Assembly (NCBI GenBank): GCA_051954235.1
Contig: JBQCHY010000116.1
Coordinates: 1-64,000 of the forward strand
From: 62-47 sp051954235
GTDB taxonomy: Bacteria; Pseudomonadota; Alphaproteobacteria; Rhizobiales; Xanthobacteraceae
Direction of reading: 5' to 3'
DNA: 64,000 nucleotides
In this document: in pieces, positions 42,032-51,092 of the stretch
Position numbering within the stretch: the stretch's first letter is position 1
Layout of the letters: the number at the start of each line of letters is the position of its first letter
Made by a program: the position numbers and the translations under genes
Notes under the pieces: model-generated
What the model saw: only the letters and a program-made list of their open reading frames with translations
Databases searched by the model: none
What the model was told of the DNA's origin: nothing

Positions 42032-43243
42032 ATGGCATCTCGAATCGGGAAGTTGGGCGTTTGGTCGGCGGCGGTTGCGACATGCAGCCTGTTCGCCGCG
42101 GTTCCTGCACTCGCGCAGGGCGTCAAGATCGGCATTCTGAACGACCAGTCCGGCGTCTACGCCGACTACGGCGGCAAGACCTCGATCGAGGCCGCCAAGA
42201 TGGCGGTTGAGGATTTCGGCGGCGAAGTGCTGGGCCACAAGATCGAGATCGTTGCGGCCGATCACCAGAACAAGCCGGACCTCGCCGTCAGCATCGCGCG
42301 TAAATGGTATGACACCGACGGCGTCGACATGATCACCGAACTGACGACTTCGTCGGTCGCGCTCGCAGTGCAGGAAGTCACCAAGGAGAAAAAGAAGATC
42401 GACATCGTCGTCGGCGCGGCCTCCTCGGCCATCACCGGCGCGTCTTGTTCGCCTTACGGATTCCACTGGGCGTTCGACACCCACGCGCTGGCGGTCGGCA
42501 CCGGCGGCGCGATGGTGAAGGCCGGCGGCGATAGCTGGTACTTCATGACGGTGGACTACGCCTTCGGCCACGCGCTGGAGAAGGACACCAGCGAAGTGGT
42601 GAAAGCGGCGGGCGGCAAGGTGCTCGGAGCGGTACGGATACCGCTCAATACGTCAGACTACTCCTCCTTCCTGTTGCAGGCGCAAAGCTCGAAGGCCAAA
42701 GTCATCGGCCTGGCCAATGCCGGCGTGGACACCATCAACTCGATCAAGCAGGCGGCTGAATTCGGCATCGTCGCCGGCGGCCAGAAGCTAGCTGCTCTGC
42801 TGCTGACGGCCTCGGAAGTCCACGGCCTCGGCCTCAAGGCCGCGCAAGGCACGGTGCTGACCGAGAGCTTCTACTGGGACCTCAACGACAAGACCCGCGC
42901 CTTCGGCGAACGCTTCTTCAAGCGCACCGGCCGGATGCCGAGCATGATCCAGGCCGGCACCTATTCGGCAACCCTGTCCTACCTCAAGGCAGTGAAGGCC
43001 GCCGGCACCAAGGACTCCGACGCCGTGGTCAAGAAGCTGAAAGAACTGCCGGTCGACGACGCCTTCACGTCGAAGGGCAAGGTGCTCGCCAACGGCCGCA
43101 TGGTGTCCGACCTCTATTTGTTCGAGGTCAAGAAGCCCGAGGAAAGCAAGCGCGACTGGGACTACTACAAGCTACTGGCAACCGTCCCCGGCGACACCGC
43201 CTATCCGTCCGCGAAGGACAGCGGCTGTCCGTTCACGAAGTAA
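42032..43243 (+). CDS. ABC transporter substrate-binding protein, branched-chain amino acid (LivK-like) type
   Basis: 403-residue periplasmic binding protein with a signal peptide ending ALA (about residue 28). The mature part starts VKIGILNDQSGVYADYGG. It shares many segments with the protein at 16662-17867 (ADHQNKPD, TTSSVALAV, EVTKEKKKI, ADYAFG versus VDYAFG, NAG-D-INTIKQAAEFG-like), so the two are close paralogues. No permease or ATPase lies beside it. The start at 42032 is fixed by GGGAGG 6 bases upstream. The 275 bases before it, after the acyltransferase, show nothing I can identify. A strong terminator follows. Confidence 0.93.
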   Translation: MASRIGKLGVWSAAVATCSLFAAVPALAQGVKIGILNDQSGVYADYGGKTSIEAAKMAVEDFGGEVLGHKIEIVAADHQNKPDLAVSIARKWYDTDGVDMITELTTSSVALAVQEVTKEKKKIDIVVGAASSAITGASCSPYGFHWAFDTHALAVGTGGAMVKAGGDSWYFMTVDYAFGHALEKDTSEVVKAAGGKVLGAVRIPLNTSDYSSFLLQAQSSKAKVIGLANAGVDTINSIKQAAEFGIVAGGQKLAALLLTASEVHGLGLKAAQGTVLTESFYWDLNDKTRAFGERFFKRTGRMPSMIQAGTYSATLSYLKAVKAAGTKDSDAVVKKLKELPVDDAFTSKGKVLANGRMVSDLYLFEVKKPEESKRDWDYYKLLATVPGDTAYPSAKDSGCPFTK

Positions 43244-43280
43244 GAGGATTTCACCCACCCGGGTGACGTGACGAACAGCA

Positions 43281-43313
43281 AGGGCGCGCTCCCGATCGGG
43301 ATCGCGCCCTTTG
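43281..43313 (+). terminator. Rho-independent terminator after the second binding-protein gene
   Basis: GGGCGCG and CGCGCCC close around an inner CCCGAT/ATCGGG helix, followed by TTTGCGTTT. It lies about 40 bases after the stop codon, as with the paralogue's terminator at 17909. Confidence 0.88.
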
Positions 43314-43342
43314 CGTTTCCGGGTATAGGAGGACGTAGAAGT

Positions 43343-43430
43343 CGTCATGCCCGTGCCTGTCATGGGCATCCACGTCTTCACAGCGCATCATAAAAGACGT
43401 GGATGGCCGGAACAGGTCCGGCCATGACGG
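43343..43430. repeat. Palindromic intergenic repeat, family B
   Basis: CGTCATGCCCGTGCCTGTCATGGGC, then arms CATCCACGTCTT and AAGACGTGGATG, then GGCCGGAACAGGTCCGGCCATGACGG: three nested or adjacent hairpins. Other copies are at 59159-59250 and 60837-60963, with a half copy at 18123-18157. Confidence 0.87.
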
Positions 43431-43440
43431 CAAGTTTTTT

Positions 43441-43468
43441 GTCATTGCGAGCACTCGGACACGGCTCG
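43441..43468. repeat. Intergenic repeat, family A (half copy)
   Basis: GTCATTGCGAGCACTCGGAC, the left arm of family A without a matching right arm. It abuts a family B copy, the same A/B adjacency seen near 18096-18123. Confidence 0.7.
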
Positions 43469-43470
43469 TA

Positions 43471-44559
43471 TCAATACCCGGTCATCTCCAGATAGCCGAC
43501 GCCGTTATGGCTGCCATGAAAGGCGATGGGGCCTTCCCAATAGGGAAAACTTGTGCCCATCCAGCTCCGCGCATTGAGCGGTGTACAATCGACGGCGAGG
43601 CCGCGTGACGGCACCACGACGCGCCATTGCGTCGGCACGCGTCGCTGGGCGACATCGGTGAAGGCGAGCGGCGTCATCGCGATCGCATCGGACGATAGCG
43701 GAACCGATTGGCCGTCGCGGCCGATCCAGTTGCCGGCGAAGTAGTGTCCGCCGTCCTTCTGCCGCAGCCGGAACAGCATCATCTTGTCGCCGCCGTCGAG
43801 ATGCAGCGAGAACCAATCCCATCCGGTCTGGTCCGCCGCTAATGGCTGGCTCGACCATTCGCGGTCGAGCCATGCCGGCCCTGTTACTGCGATCGGCTTG
43901 CCGTCGATTACGACGTTGCCGCTCGCGTTGAAATACGGTTGGCTGTAGTAATACGACGCCTGCCCGCGTTCGGACTTGCGGCTATAGCCCTGGTCGCCTT
44001 GCAACACCAGCGGCCGTTCGGCATCGAGCCGCAACGTATATTCAAAGTCGGTGCCCGCCGCCGTTAATTGCAACGGCGCGAACGCCTCGTTCGACAGCGG
44101 AGGCATGGCCGACATTCGCCACGCATCGATCCACGCCTCGAACGGCGACGCCTCGACACCCGCTTGTCCGACGCCGCCGCGTGCGAACGTCTCGGCAAAG
44201 CGATGCACGCTCGCGCTGGTCACCGCGGCGTGCCCCATCCAGACCTGTTGATTGGCCCAGCCCTCGCGTTGCGGACCCGGCGCCATCGCCTGCCGGAACA
44301 ACGTCCATTGCGCGCCGTAAGCCACACCATTGGCATCGCGCAGGTTGGCGGTGACGTACCACCACTCGATGCGAAATTCCGGATGCGCGCCGAAGTCGTC
44401 CGGGAAGACAAAGCGCTTTCCCGGCGTCACCGGCGCGAAGCCCGCCGCTTCACCGCCGAGCCCGGCAAAGCCTTGCGCCCACGCGCGCGCGCCGCCGAAG
44501 CCGAGCCACGCGAGGCCGACTGCAAAGACGCGCCGTGAGATTTTGCGATCAGCGCTCAT
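43471..44559 (-). CDS. AttH-like lipocalin-type exported protein (CrtC/AttH family)
   Basis: 362-residue protein of the AttH / hydroxyneurosporene-synthase-like double-lipocalin fold. FRIEWWYVTANLRD and WLDREWSSQPL are the family's signature strands, with GWDWFSLHLDGGDKMMLFRLR. The N-terminus KISRRVFAVGLAWLGFGGARA is a twin-arginine (Tat) type signal with cleavage after about residue 28, so it is exported folded. It overlaps the end of the FtsX-like permease gene by 11 bases. With the permease and LolD-like ATPase it makes an AttEFGH-like set. Carotenoid hydratase activity (CrtC) is not supported by neighbours. Confidence 0.9.
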   Translation of the reverse strand: MSADRKISRRVFAVGLAWLGFGGARAWAQGFAGLGGEAAGFAPVTPGKRFVFPDDFGAHPEFRIEWWYVTANLRDANGVAYGAQWTLFRQAMAPGPQREGWANQQVWMGHAAVTSASVHRFAETFARGGVGQAGVEASPFEAWIDAWRMSAMPPLSNEAFAPLQLTAAGTDFEYTLRLDAERPLVLQGDQGYSRKSERGQASYYYSQPYFNASGNVVIDGKPIAVTGPAWLDREWSSQPLAADQTGWDWFSLHLDGGDKMMLFRLRQKDGGHYFAGNWIGRDGQSVPLSSDAIAMTPLAFTDVAQRRVPTQWRVVVPSRGLAVDCTPLNARSWMGTSFPYWEGPIAFHGSHNGVGYLEMTGY

Positions 44560-47014
44560 TGGCGAAAATCTTAATCAGTGTCGCGGGCTGCATCCGCGCC
44601 AGCTTGAGGATCGGCAGCAGCGTCGCAAGCAAGGCCGCCACCATGGCGACGGCGAGCAGTTCGAGCAATTGCATCGGAAACACCTGGAACGGCAACCGCC
44701 AGCCGAACGCTTTCACGTTAACCACCGCAATCAGGCACCACGCCACCAGCAGACCGAGCGGCAACGCCAGCAGCGCGGTGACCAGCGCCACTGCCATGGT
44801 TTTCAAAAGCTCGATCACCGCCAGCTTCTCGCGCGTGATGCCGATGGCCCACAGCGGCGCCAGTTGCGGCAGGCGCGATCCGCTCAACGTCAAAAGGCTG
44901 GTGAGCAGCGCAATGCCGGCAACACCGAGCGTAAAAGTGTTGAGCGCGGCGGTGACCGCGAAGGTGCGATTGAAGATACGTTTCGATTCCGCCTTCACCG
45001 TCGCCTGATCGGCCAGTTGTCGCGCGTCGAGGTGAAACGCCGCGCGCATCGCCGCGATCACGTTGGCGATATGTTCAGGCGCGACGCGCAGGCCGAAGCG
45101 CGTCTGCGGCGTATCGGGGAAATGCCGCAGCAGCGCATCGATGTTAACGGCGAGTTGCCCTTTCGGATTGCCATAGTCGGCATAGACGCCGACGACGTCC
45201 AGCGACCAGTCCCCGCCGGGCGCGGGGATTCGCAAACGGCTGCCGACATCGAGATGAAGCCGGCGCGACAGTTGCTCGCTGATGAACGCGGCATCGCCCG
45301 CATGCAGCCGATCCGAGCCATTGGCGACGGACCGCAGCAGCGGCCAGTTCTCGCGATAGGTCGTATGATCGGCAAGACCCATGATCTCGACCGGCGCACC
45401 CTCGATCTGCACCTCGGCTCGCGCGCCGGGCAGCACGGCTGCGACATCGCTGCGCGCCGCGAGCCAGCGCTGGACTTCGGCGGCCTGGGTTTCGTTCGCG
45501 GCGCTGACATAGACGTCCGCTGACAGGCGACCGTCGAGCCACTGAACGAACGTCGCGCTGAAACTCTGCACCATGGTGCCGACGCCGACATTCACCGCCA
45601 GCGCCAGCAGCAACGCCATCAAGGCGAGCGACAGCCCCGGCAGTTGCTGGCGGCTGTCGGCCCAGAACCATGCTGGCAACGCATTGCGCGCGCCCTTCCC
45701 GCCGAGCCGCAACACGCCATCGAGCAGGACCGGCAGCGCCAATGCCGCCGACAAGAGCAACGCTGCGAGCACGGCAAAGCCCGCTAGCAGCGAATCGCCA
45801 AACAGCAGAATGCCGATAGCCGCGATCAGCATCGCAACCGCCAGCGCGCCCTGACGCCACAGCCAGAGCCGCTGCGCCTGTTGCCATGCATAAGGTTGTG
45901 CGGCAGCGAGCAGCGGCAACCGCGCCATTCGCACGAGACTCGCGGCAGCAGCGGCCAGCGCGCCGAACACACTCATCGCGATGCCGGCGAGCCACCATTG
46001 CGGCTGCAGCGACAGCGTGCCCGGCAATTGCGCGCCGTAGAGGCCGCGCAGGCTGGCGGCGACGTCGGGCAACAGTGCGGCGGCAATGACGTAGCCGCCG
46101 ATCAATCCGATCAGGCCGCCGAGCAACGCGAGCGTCACCAGCTCGATCACCACGACGACGTTCAGCGAGCGCGCGGAGACGCCGCAAGCACGCAGCGTTC
46201 GCAGCGTCGGCAACCGTTGCTCAAACGCCAAACCGATGGCCGAATTGACGATGAACAACCCGACCAGAAACGACAGCAATCCGAACGCCGTGAGGTTGAG
46301 GTGAAAACTGTCGGTCAGCCGCGCGAGATCGGTTTCGCTGTCCGGCGCGATCCATTGCAACGTCGTGCCTGCAACCTTGTCCGGCAGATCGTGAGCGCTG
46401 CGCGTGGTCCTGCCGAGCAACAATCGCGAGATTCGTTCCGGCTTGCCGAGCGCGCGCTGCGCTACGCCGATATCGACGATCAGGACGCCGGGCGCGAGTT
46501 GTGGCCGCGATTGCAACGGCGGCAGTTCGACGGCATCGTTGATGTGCGGCGTTACGCCCGCGGCGAGGCCAAGATCGCGAAGCGTCTCCGGCGCCGCCAG
46601 CGTTTGCCCCGGCGGCGCGACGAAAGCATGCAGATCGTTTCGCGCGATTGCCGAACTCGATGCCGTCTCTGTCGGCATGGTGACCGGTTCGATGCCGAGC
46701 AACCGCACCGAGCGGCCGTTCACCTGCACGCGATCTTCCAGAACCGGCGACACCGGCCATCCCCCGCGCCGCAATGCGACAAAGGCCGCTTGCGAGAACG
46801 TGGCGTGCGCCGGATCGATCAGCATCGCGGTGCGCGCGCCGCCGAACAGCGCGGCAGCGCGGTCGTAACTGACGCGCGCCTGCTGATTGAGCGCCTGCAC
46901 GCCGCTCCACAGCGCGGTGGCGGCAATTAATCCCACCAGCAAGGTCGCGAGTTGCATCGGATGCCGCCGCCAGTGGCTCAACAACACCGCGAGCACCCAT
47001 GCCGCGCGTTTCAT
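44549..47014 (-). CDS. FtsX-like ABC transporter permease
   Basis: 821-residue inner-membrane protein with two FtsX-type halves: one TM near the N-terminus (MQLATLLVGLIAATALWSG) with a large periplasmic domain, a cluster of TMs mid-protein (about 220-440), another periplasmic domain, and a final TM trio. It resembles AttF/AttG or LolC-type permeases fused in one chain. Such MacB/LolCDE-like transporters do not import solutes but move lipoproteins or apply mechanical work in the periplasm. It overlaps the ATPase gene by four bases (ATGA) and the lipocalin-like gene by 11 bases, so the three are a single unit. Confidence 0.9.
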   Translation of the reverse strand: MKRAAWVLAVLLSHWRRHPMQLATLLVGLIAATALWSGVQALNQQARVSYDRAAALFGGARTAMLIDPAHATFSQAAFVALRRGGWPVSPVLEDRVQVNGRSVRLLGIEPVTMPTETASSSAIARNDLHAFVAPPGQTLAAPETLRDLGLAAGVTPHINDAVELPPLQSRPQLAPGVLIVDIGVAQRALGKPERISRLLLGRTTRSAHDLPDKVAGTTLQWIAPDSETDLARLTDSFHLNLTAFGLLSFLVGLFIVNSAIGLAFEQRLPTLRTLRACGVSARSLNVVVVIELVTLALLGGLIGLIGGYVIAAALLPDVAASLRGLYGAQLPGTLSLQPQWWLAGIAMSVFGALAAAAASLVRMARLPLLAAAQPYAWQQAQRLWLWRQGALAVAMLIAAIGILLFGDSLLAGFAVLAALLLSAALALPVLLDGVLRLGGKGARNALPAWFWADSRQQLPGLSLALMALLLALAVNVGVGTMVQSFSATFVQWLDGRLSADVYVSAANETQAAEVQRWLAARSDVAAVLPGARAEVQIEGAPVEIMGLADHTTYRENWPLLRSVANGSDRLHAGDAAFISEQLSRRLHLDVGSRLRIPAPGGDWSLDVVGVYADYGNPKGQLAVNIDALLRHFPDTPQTRFGLRVAPEHIANVIAAMRAAFHLDARQLADQATVKAESKRIFNRTFAVTAALNTFTLGVAGIALLTSLLTLSGSRLPQLAPLWAIGITREKLAVIELLKTMAVALVTALLALPLGLLVAWCLIAVVNVKAFGWRLPFQVFPMQLLELLAVAMVAALLATLLPILKLARMQPATLIKIFANER

Positions 47015-47664
47015 GTCAGCTTTCCGCCACTGAGATGCAGTCGCCGGTCGAGCATTGCAGCTAACCGCGCCGAATGCGTCACCATCAACAGTCCGCAGCC
47101 AGACCGCGCCACCAGATCGCGAATGAGGTGCACCACCTCGTCGGCGGTCGCTTCGTCGAGATTGCCGGTCGGCTCGTCGGCCAACAGCAACGCCGGCTTC
47201 ACCGCCAGCGCGCGGCCGATGGCAACGCGTTGCTGCTGCCCGCCGGACAGTTGCTCGGGATATCGCTTCAGCAATGCATCGAGGCCGAGCCGCGCAATCA
47301 GTTCACTTAGCCACGCCGGATCATGTTGCCCCGCAAGGCGCGCCTGAAACGCCAGATTGTCGGCGACGGACAAGCTCGGCACCAGATTGAACTGCTGGAA
47401 GATCAGACCGAGCCGCGTGCGCCGCAATGCAGCACGCCCGGCATCCGGCAATCCAGTAACGGATGCGTCTTCCACCCACACCTCGCCGCCGTCGGCCTCG
47501 TCGAGCCCGGCGATCAGATGCAGCAGCGTGCTCTTGCCGCTGCCGGATTCGCCGGTGAGCGCCACACTCTCGCCGCGCGCCACCGCAAGGGCGACACCGC
47601 GCAGCACATGCACGGTCTCCTGCGCCGAACGAAAACTCTTGCTGAGATTGGCGACTTTCAACAT
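47011..47664 (-). CDS. LolD-like ABC transporter ATPase
   Basis: 217-residue ATP-binding subunit. Walker A GESGSGKST, the Q-loop LIFQQFNLVPSL, signature LSGGQQQRVAIGRAL, Walker B LLLADEPTGNLD and H-loop VTHSARL are intact. The FQQFNLVP and EPTGNLD forms are typical of the LolD/MacB/FtsE group that pairs with FtsX-like permeases. The start at 47664 (MLKVANLSK) fits the family and has AGGTG upstream; a TTG at 47697 is an in-frame alternative. It is the first gene of the AttEFGH-like set, divergent from an MFS gene across about 195 bp. Confidence 0.95.
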   Translation of the reverse strand: MLKVANLSKSFRSAQETVHVLRGVALAVARGESVALTGESGSGKSTLLHLIAGLDEADGGEVWVEDASVTGLPDAGRAALRRTRLGLIFQQFNLVPSLSVADNLAFQARLAGQHDPAWLSELIARLGLDALLKRYPEQLSGGQQQRVAIGRALAVKPALLLADEPTGNLDEATADEVVHLIRDLVARSGCGLLMVTHSARLAAMLDRRLHLSGGKLT

Positions 47665-47859
47665 CGGATGGGCATCACCTGGTACGCGGGTGAACAAGCA
47701 TAACCGTGTTGCAATGCCAAATCACGATGACCTCAGGCGGTGGATCGTCGATACAATTCTTACCAAATCAACGATTGCTCTTGAGCCAAATCAGCGGGTA
47801 GCATCGCGGATGGCCTCAATCGAACCGGCAGAAGCCGGAGACGGCCGGGGGAGACGCGC

Positions 47860-49143
47860 ATGACGGCACAGCCGACTCCGAAGGGAGCGTGGCGCATCAC
47901 GTTCCTGTTGTTCTTGTTCATGGTGGTCAACTTCGCCGATAAGATCGTCGTCGGCCTCGCCGCCGTCCCGATCATGACCGACCTGAAACTCGACGCCGAA
48001 CAGTTCGGTCTGCTCGGATCGTCGTTCTTCTTCCTGTTCTCGATCTCGGCCATCGTCGTCGGCTTCATCGTCAATCGCGTCGCGACGCGCTGGGTGTTGC
48101 TGGCGCTGGCGCTGATCTGGGCCCTGGCACAATTTCCTATTGTCGGAACCGGCAGTTTCGTGACGTTGATGATCTGCCGCATCATCCTCGGCGCCGGCGA
48201 AGGCCCCGCGTTTTCGGTCGCCGTCCACGCGATCTACAAATGGTTTCCCGACGAGAAGCGCACGCTGCCGACCGCGGTGCTGTCGCAAGGCTCCGCCTTC
48301 GGCGTCATTCTCGCCGTGCCGTCGCTGAATTGGCTGATCGTCAATTACTCGTGGCACCATGCGTTCGCCGCGCTCGGCATCGTTGGCCTGTTATGGTCGG
48401 CGGTGTGGTTCCTGCTCGGCAAGGAAGGACCGCTGGTGCCGTCCGCCACCGAGGCCGCCCATGAGACCCGCTTCTCCTACGCGCATCTTCTCACTTCGCC
48501 GACCTTCATCGGCTGCTGCGTCGCGACCTTCGGCGCTTATTGGGCGCTGTCGCTGGGCCTCACCTGGTTCACCGCCTTCATCGTGCAAGGCCTGGGATTC
48601 TCCCAGCATGCAGCGGGCCTAATCTCGGTGCTGCCGTGGGTATTCGGCGCCTGCATCGTCATCCTCACCGGCTGGCTGTCGCAGCGGCTGGTGGCGCGCG
48701 GCATGTCAACGCGCGGCGCACGCGGCGTGCTCGGCGCCTCGCCGCTGGTTCTTGGCGGCCTGATCCTGCTGTCGATGCCCCATGCCGACAGCGCCGCGAT
48801 GCGCATCGCGTTTCTGGTGATCGGCTCCGGCTTGTGCGGCGCGATCTACGTGGTGTGCCCGCCGATGCTGGGTGAATTCACCCCGGTGTCGCAGCGTGGC
48901 GCGGTGATCGCGATTTACGGCGCGATCTACACGCTCGCCGGCATCATCGCCCCCGCCGTGATGGGCAGCATCATTCAACACGCAGGCGGCGACATCATGC
49001 AGGGTTATCTGCATGGCTTCGTCATCAACGGCATCGTGATGATTTCCGCCGGCGTGCTCGGCCTGCTGCTGCTCTGGCCCAACACCGAACGCGAACGGCT
49101 CCTGCGACGCAACGGCCAGGCACCGCAATTCGCACAAGGCTAG
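47860..49143 (+). CDS. MFS transporter
   Basis: 427-residue major facilitator with about 12 TMs. It begins WRITFLLFLFMVVNFADKIV, resembling the anion:cation symporter type (dicarboxylate or sugar-acid MFS), with the loop 2-3 motif in GFIVNRVATRW and ILGAGEGPAFSVAVHAIYKWFP (the GAGEGPxFxxA pattern of the ACS family) in TM4-5. Likely substrates are organic anions, but none is indicated by neighbours. It has a good start: GGGGAG 6 bases before the ATG at 47860. It is followed by a family A repeat and converges with another MFS gene. Confidence 0.92.
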   Translation: MTAQPTPKGAWRITFLLFLFMVVNFADKIVVGLAAVPIMTDLKLDAEQFGLLGSSFFFLFSISAIVVGFIVNRVATRWVLLALALIWALAQFPIVGTGSFVTLMICRIILGAGEGPAFSVAVHAIYKWFPDEKRTLPTAVLSQGSAFGVILAVPSLNWLIVNYSWHHAFAALGIVGLLWSAVWFLLGKEGPLVPSATEAAHETRFSYAHLLTSPTFIGCCVATFGAYWALSLGLTWFTAFIVQGLGFSQHAAGLISVLPWVFGACIVILTGWLSQRLVARGMSTRGARGVLGASPLVLGGLILLSMPHADSAAMRIAFLVIGSGLCGAIYVVCPPMLGEFTPVSQRGAVIAIYGAIYTLAGIIAPAVMGSIIQHAGGDIMQGYLHGFVINGIVMISAGVLGLLLLWPNTERERLLRRNGQAPQFAQG

Positions 49144-49153
49144 AGCTTTCAGT

Positions 49154-49270
49154 CGTCATTGCGAGCGAAGCGAAGCAATCCAGTCTTCTTCAGGAGTCTG
49201 GATTGCTTCTTCGCGGAGCCTGTGCCCGGACAGTGCGAAGCACCGATCCGGGTACTCCTCGCAATGGCGG
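49154..49270. repeat. Palindromic intergenic repeat, family A (copy 3, expanded)
   Basis: Starts CGTCATTGCGAGCGAAGCGA and ends CTCGCAATGGCGG, with arms AGCAATCCAG and CTGGATTGCTT. It carries an insertion (GAGCCTGTGCCCGGACAGTG) related to the extra part of copy 2. It lies between converging MFS genes, where it may serve as a bidirectional terminator. Confidence 0.85.
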
Positions 49271-49287
49271 GTCGATAGGCCGACGAC

Positions 49288-50517
49288 TCAGGACGGCAGA
49301 ATCCCAACCGCCGGCTTCTTCTGAATATCTGCGCTGCGTTCGGGAATCAGCGCCAACAGCACCGTCAAGCCCATGAAGATCGCCGACGCGCCGAACACCC
49401 AGTGCGGCATGTCCTGATCCATGATCCAGCCGAACAGCAGCGGGCCGGCAATGCCGCTGAGATTGAATCCGGTCGAGACGATGCCGAAGGCGCGGCCGGC
49501 GGCGCCGGGCGGCGCGGCGTTGCGCACCATCATGTCGCGCGACGGAGCGATCACGCCGCTGAGGAAACCGGCCACGGTCAATGCCGTCACCAGCAACACC
49601 GGCGGCAATGCCGTCACCGCGATCATCAGCACGATCAGCGCGTTGATGCCGAAGCAGACCGCCGCAACCTGGCCATGGCGCGCGGTGCGGTCCGCCAGCC
49701 AGCCGCCGGCGAGAACGCCGGTGGCGCTGGCGCCGAGAAATGCCGTGAGTGCGAGGTTCGCGCTCGACAGCGAACTGCCGTAACCGCTCATCAGCGCCAC
49801 CACGCCGAACGAACTAAGACCGGAATTCGACAGGCCGAGCAGCAGGAAGAACGCCGTCAGCAACATAATTGCCGGCGTCATCATCGACACCTTTGGCGCA
49901 ACACCGCGGGCCGATGACAATGCAGCACCCGCATCCGGGATTCGCATCGCGGCCAACAGCAACGCCACCAATGGCCCGACCGCGCCGATGACCAGTAGCG
50001 CGCCGCGCCCGCCGAACGCCAGCAGCAATCCCGCAACGATGGCCGGCGCCACCGCGCCACCGAAGAAGCCGGCAAAGGTGTGGATCGAGAACGCGCGCCC
50101 CATCCGCGTCTCGTCCATATGCGCGGCAAGAATGGCGTAGTCCGCCGGGTGATAGACGCTGTTGGCGAGGCCGAGCACCGCGGCGCAGACGATCAGGTTG
50201 GCATAGCTAAGGTGCAACGCGAGCAGACCGAAGGCGAGCCCGCCGACGACGAGGCCGATCAGCAGGATCAGCCGCGCGCCGACCCGGTCCACCAGATAGC
50301 CGATCGGCGCCTGCGTCAGTCCCGACACCACCGCGAACACGGTGATCGCGAAGCCGAGTTCGACGAAGCCGACACCGAGCTGGTTCTTGAGAAACGGGAA
50401 CAGCATCGGCAGCACCAGGATGTAGAAGTGGCTGACCCAATGCGCGATGGAGATTCCCGTCAGCGTGCGCAACGTCGCGTCCCGCTCCCGCGGAGGATTG
50501 GCAACTCCGTCGACCAT
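49288..50517 (-). CDS. MFS transporter
   Basis: 409-residue major facilitator with about 12 TMs, of a different group from the previous one. It resembles the fosmidomycin-resistance (Fsr) or NNP-like type: ISIAHWVSHFYILVLPMLFPFL in TM1, YLVDRVGARLILLIG in loop 2-3, and LGLANSVYHPADYAILA, whose NSxYHPAD motif is typical of Fsr-like proteins. The ATG at 50517 has AAAGGAG upstream; an in-frame TTG at 50538 overlaps that site and is less likely. Drug export is a family-level inference only. Confidence 0.9.
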   Translation of the reverse strand: MVDGVANPPRERDATLRTLTGISIAHWVSHFYILVLPMLFPFLKNQLGVGFVELGFAITVFAVVSGLTQAPIGYLVDRVGARLILLIGLVVGGLAFGLLALHLSYANLIVCAAVLGLANSVYHPADYAILAAHMDETRMGRAFSIHTFAGFFGGAVAPAIVAGLLLAFGGRGALLVIGAVGPLVALLLAAMRIPDAGAALSSARGVAPKVSMMTPAIMLLTAFFLLLGLSNSGLSSFGVVALMSGYGSSLSSANLALTAFLGASATGVLAGGWLADRTARHGQVAAVCFGINALIVLMIAVTALPPVLLVTALTVAGFLSGVIAPSRDMMVRNAAPPGAAGRAFGIVSTGFNLSGIAGPLLFGWIMDQDMPHWVFGASAIFMGLTVLLALIPERSADIQKKPAVGILPS

Positions 50518-50628
50518 GCCGTGCGCGGCTCCTTTCAACCGGCGCGGTAATTATCAGTCCCGACAGCGATTTGTCGATGAGCGGCGGCGCATGACTGCCC
50601 TCCGGACGGCAGGGCGGCGGACGCCCGA

Positions 50629-50781
50629 TCAGAGGCCGCGCTGCTCGTCGTCGCGATCCGGCTCCGGCGTGGCGATATCGCCGGCATCCTCCAGTTCGTC
50701 GGGAGGCGGCGGCGGCCGCTTCGGCTTGGCCGGCTTCTCCTCGGATCGACGTTTATCGGGCTGACGCTTCCCGCCGAACAT
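50629..50781 (-). CDS. Small charged, proline-rich protein (50 aa)
   Basis: A 50-codon gene with a strong ribosome site (GGGGGAG 5-6 bases before the ATG). The product starts MFGGKRQPDKRRSEEKPAKP, has five consecutive prolines mid-way and an acidic C-terminus ending DRDDEQRGL. It is basic at one end and acidic at the other, with no hydrophobic stretch, so soluble and likely disordered. It lies upstream of the Fsr-like MFS gene on the same strand, separated by 111 bp. It looks like a real small gene by start context and bias, but function is unknown. Confidence 0.6.
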   Translation of the reverse strand: MFGGKRQPDKRRSEEKPAKPKRPPPPPDELEDAGDIATPEPDRDDEQRGL

Positions 50782-51092
50782 CTTGCGCTCCCCCTGCCGG
50801 AACAAGGACCGGCCTGCCTTTATATAGCAAAATCAACACAAGTTTCATGGCCGCACGACGGCATGGAACTCTCCGCCGAACCGCAGGGACGGCCAACCGA
50901 AGCGGCGAAATCCTTTGTACCTTTGCCGCGCCCGGTATAAAAAGCCGGATACCCGCAACGCATCCAGATTCGCTTGACGCTCGTTGATGAGCGTCCCCGG
51001 CGAGCCGTTGCCCTCACAGGACATGCCAATCAGGCGATCTTGTCAAAGCGCCGCATCCGTCGCGGCGGGCGAGATCGCTTCATGGAGAAGAG
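50782..51092. other. Intergenic region with a small inverted repeat
   Basis: 311 bases between the divergent 50-aa gene and the 80-aa gene. The only structure I see is GACGCTC-gttgat-GAGCGTC at 50976-50995, a perfect 7-bp inverted repeat that could be an operator. AT-rich patches (TTTATATAG, GTATAAAAAG) may be promoter parts, but I cannot assign them. Confidence 0.5.

Noticed and set aside
43471..44559. Carotenoid 1,2-hydratase (CrtC) assignment
   Set aside because: The fold family is shared, but no carotenoid genes are nearby and the partner genes match the AttEFGH-like transporter set.
44330..45523. 397-codon forward frame opposite the lipocalin-like and permease genes
   Set aside because: Composition is the Arg/Gln/His-rich pattern of a shadow frame and it spans two real genes on the other strand.
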